DNA of 8,501 nucleotides from an uncultured Caldilinea sp. (lineage in GTDB: Bacteria; Chloroflexota; Anaerolineae; Caldilineales; Caldilineaceae), in NCBI RefSeq assembly GCF_937128415.1, contig NZ_CAKZMJ010000047.1, positions 1-8,501 of the forward strand, written 5' to 3'. Positions 7,794 through 8,501 of this stretch are shown in pieces; the stretch's first letter is position 1, and each line of letters starts with the position of its first letter. The notes beneath the pieces are model-generated. The model did no database searches, was not told the origin of the DNA, and saw nothing but the letters and a program-made list of their open reading frames with translations. A program made the translations under genes and the position numbers.

Positions 7794-7893
7794 GGCATTC
7801 GGAGCCCCCTTTCGCTGCACCGGGATTCGACGCTTAACCGCCCCATGCAGCGCAAATCCATGAGGTCGCTGCAAAAAGGTGCAAAATAGGGGA

Positions 7894-7921
7894 TTGACAA
7901 CTTCCCATTTTTTGCTACAAT
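7894..7921 (+). promoter_or_regulatory. Near-consensus promoter of the LacI-family gene
   Basis: TTGACA (7894-7899, perfect -35) and TACAAT (7916-7921, 5/6 -10) are separated by 16 bases. The start would fall near 7928, inside the repeat block that follows. The leader is about 59 bases. This is the strongest promoter seen in the window, which suggests that the gene needs repression, probably by its own product. Confidence 0.8.
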
Positions 7922-7924
7922 ACT

Positions 7925-7974
7925 GGCAACGATACCGGCAACGATACCGAAAACTTTTCTTTCCCAACGATAAC
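7925..7974 (+). promoter_or_regulatory. Operator-like repeats at the LacI-family gene start site
   Basis: GGCAACGATACC is repeated in perfect tandem (7925-7936, 7937-7948), and a third AACGATA lies at 7966-7972. The junction of the two units, 7930-7943, is an imperfect palindrome matching its own reverse complement at 10 of 14 positions around a central CCGG, as expected for LacI-family operators with a central CG. A perfect short palindrome GAAAACTTTTC follows at 7949-7959. All lie over or just past the predicted start, ideal for autorepression. Which protein binds is inference. Confidence 0.45.
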
Positions 7975-7975
7975 A

Positions 7976-7986
7976 CCCTATCAGGG
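7976..7986 (+). repeat. Inverted repeat abutting the repressor start codon
   Basis: CCCT-ATC-AGGG ends directly before ATG 7987. With a 4-bp stem it is weak. AGGG sits too close to the ATG to work as a Shine-Dalgarno, so the gene has no usual ribosome-binding site. It may be a further half-site for a regulator or chance. Confidence 0.3.

Positions 7987-8501
<515 letters not shown>

Overview
The window is high-GC bacterial DNA. It holds four well-supported genes, one convincing small gene, the start of a sixth gene, and one doubtful mini-ORF. I infer Chloroflexota (Anaerolineae/Caldilineae-like) as the most likely source. The reasons are a stand-alone regulator with TPRs in front of a C-terminal winged-helix/BTAD module, a very large secreted beta-propeller protein ending in an LPLIRR-type tail, and a Gln/Pro-rich lipoprotein. 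No rRNA, tRNA, CRISPR array or insertion sequence is visible. The taxonomic call is inference from gene style only.

Layout. Everything from 1 to about 7716 is on the minus strand, so genes are read right to left; the last 0.5 kb is on the plus strand. At the right end a LacI-family repressor (7987 to beyond 8501, cut by the window edge) diverges from a TPR-BTAD transcriptional regulator (5737-7677). Each has its own near-consensus sigma70-type promoter in the 7717-7986 gap, and the repressor promoter is followed by repeats that look like an operator. Downstream of the regulator are a doubtful 35-codon ORF overlapping its stop (5633-5740), a 71-aa protein with a GTG start (5293-5508), a 997-aa secreted protein with 12 NHL-type repeats plus a second WR-motif propeller (2284-5277), a 202-aa lipoprotein (1537-2145) and glyA (1-1267, its C-terminus beyond the window).

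How the parts may work together. The 71-aa gene and the NHL gene are 15 bp apart and are probably co-transcribed. In front of this pair is a tandem pair of CGGCAGT heptamers exactly 11 bp apart, 9 bp upstream of a possible -10 element. This is the geometry known for SARP/BTAD-type activators, and such a regulator is encoded immediately upstream. The simplest model is that the TPR-BTAD protein activates the 71-aa/NHL unit and perhaps the lipoprotein behind it, giving a regulated cell-surface cassette. The lipoprotein is preceded by a leader able to form a branched RNA structure. glyA looks like an independent housekeeping gene with its own promoter and Shine-Dalgarno.

No gap without a gene exceeds 300 bases. 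The gaps at 1268-1536, 2146-2283, 5509-5736 and 7717-7986 hold the regulatory features listed.
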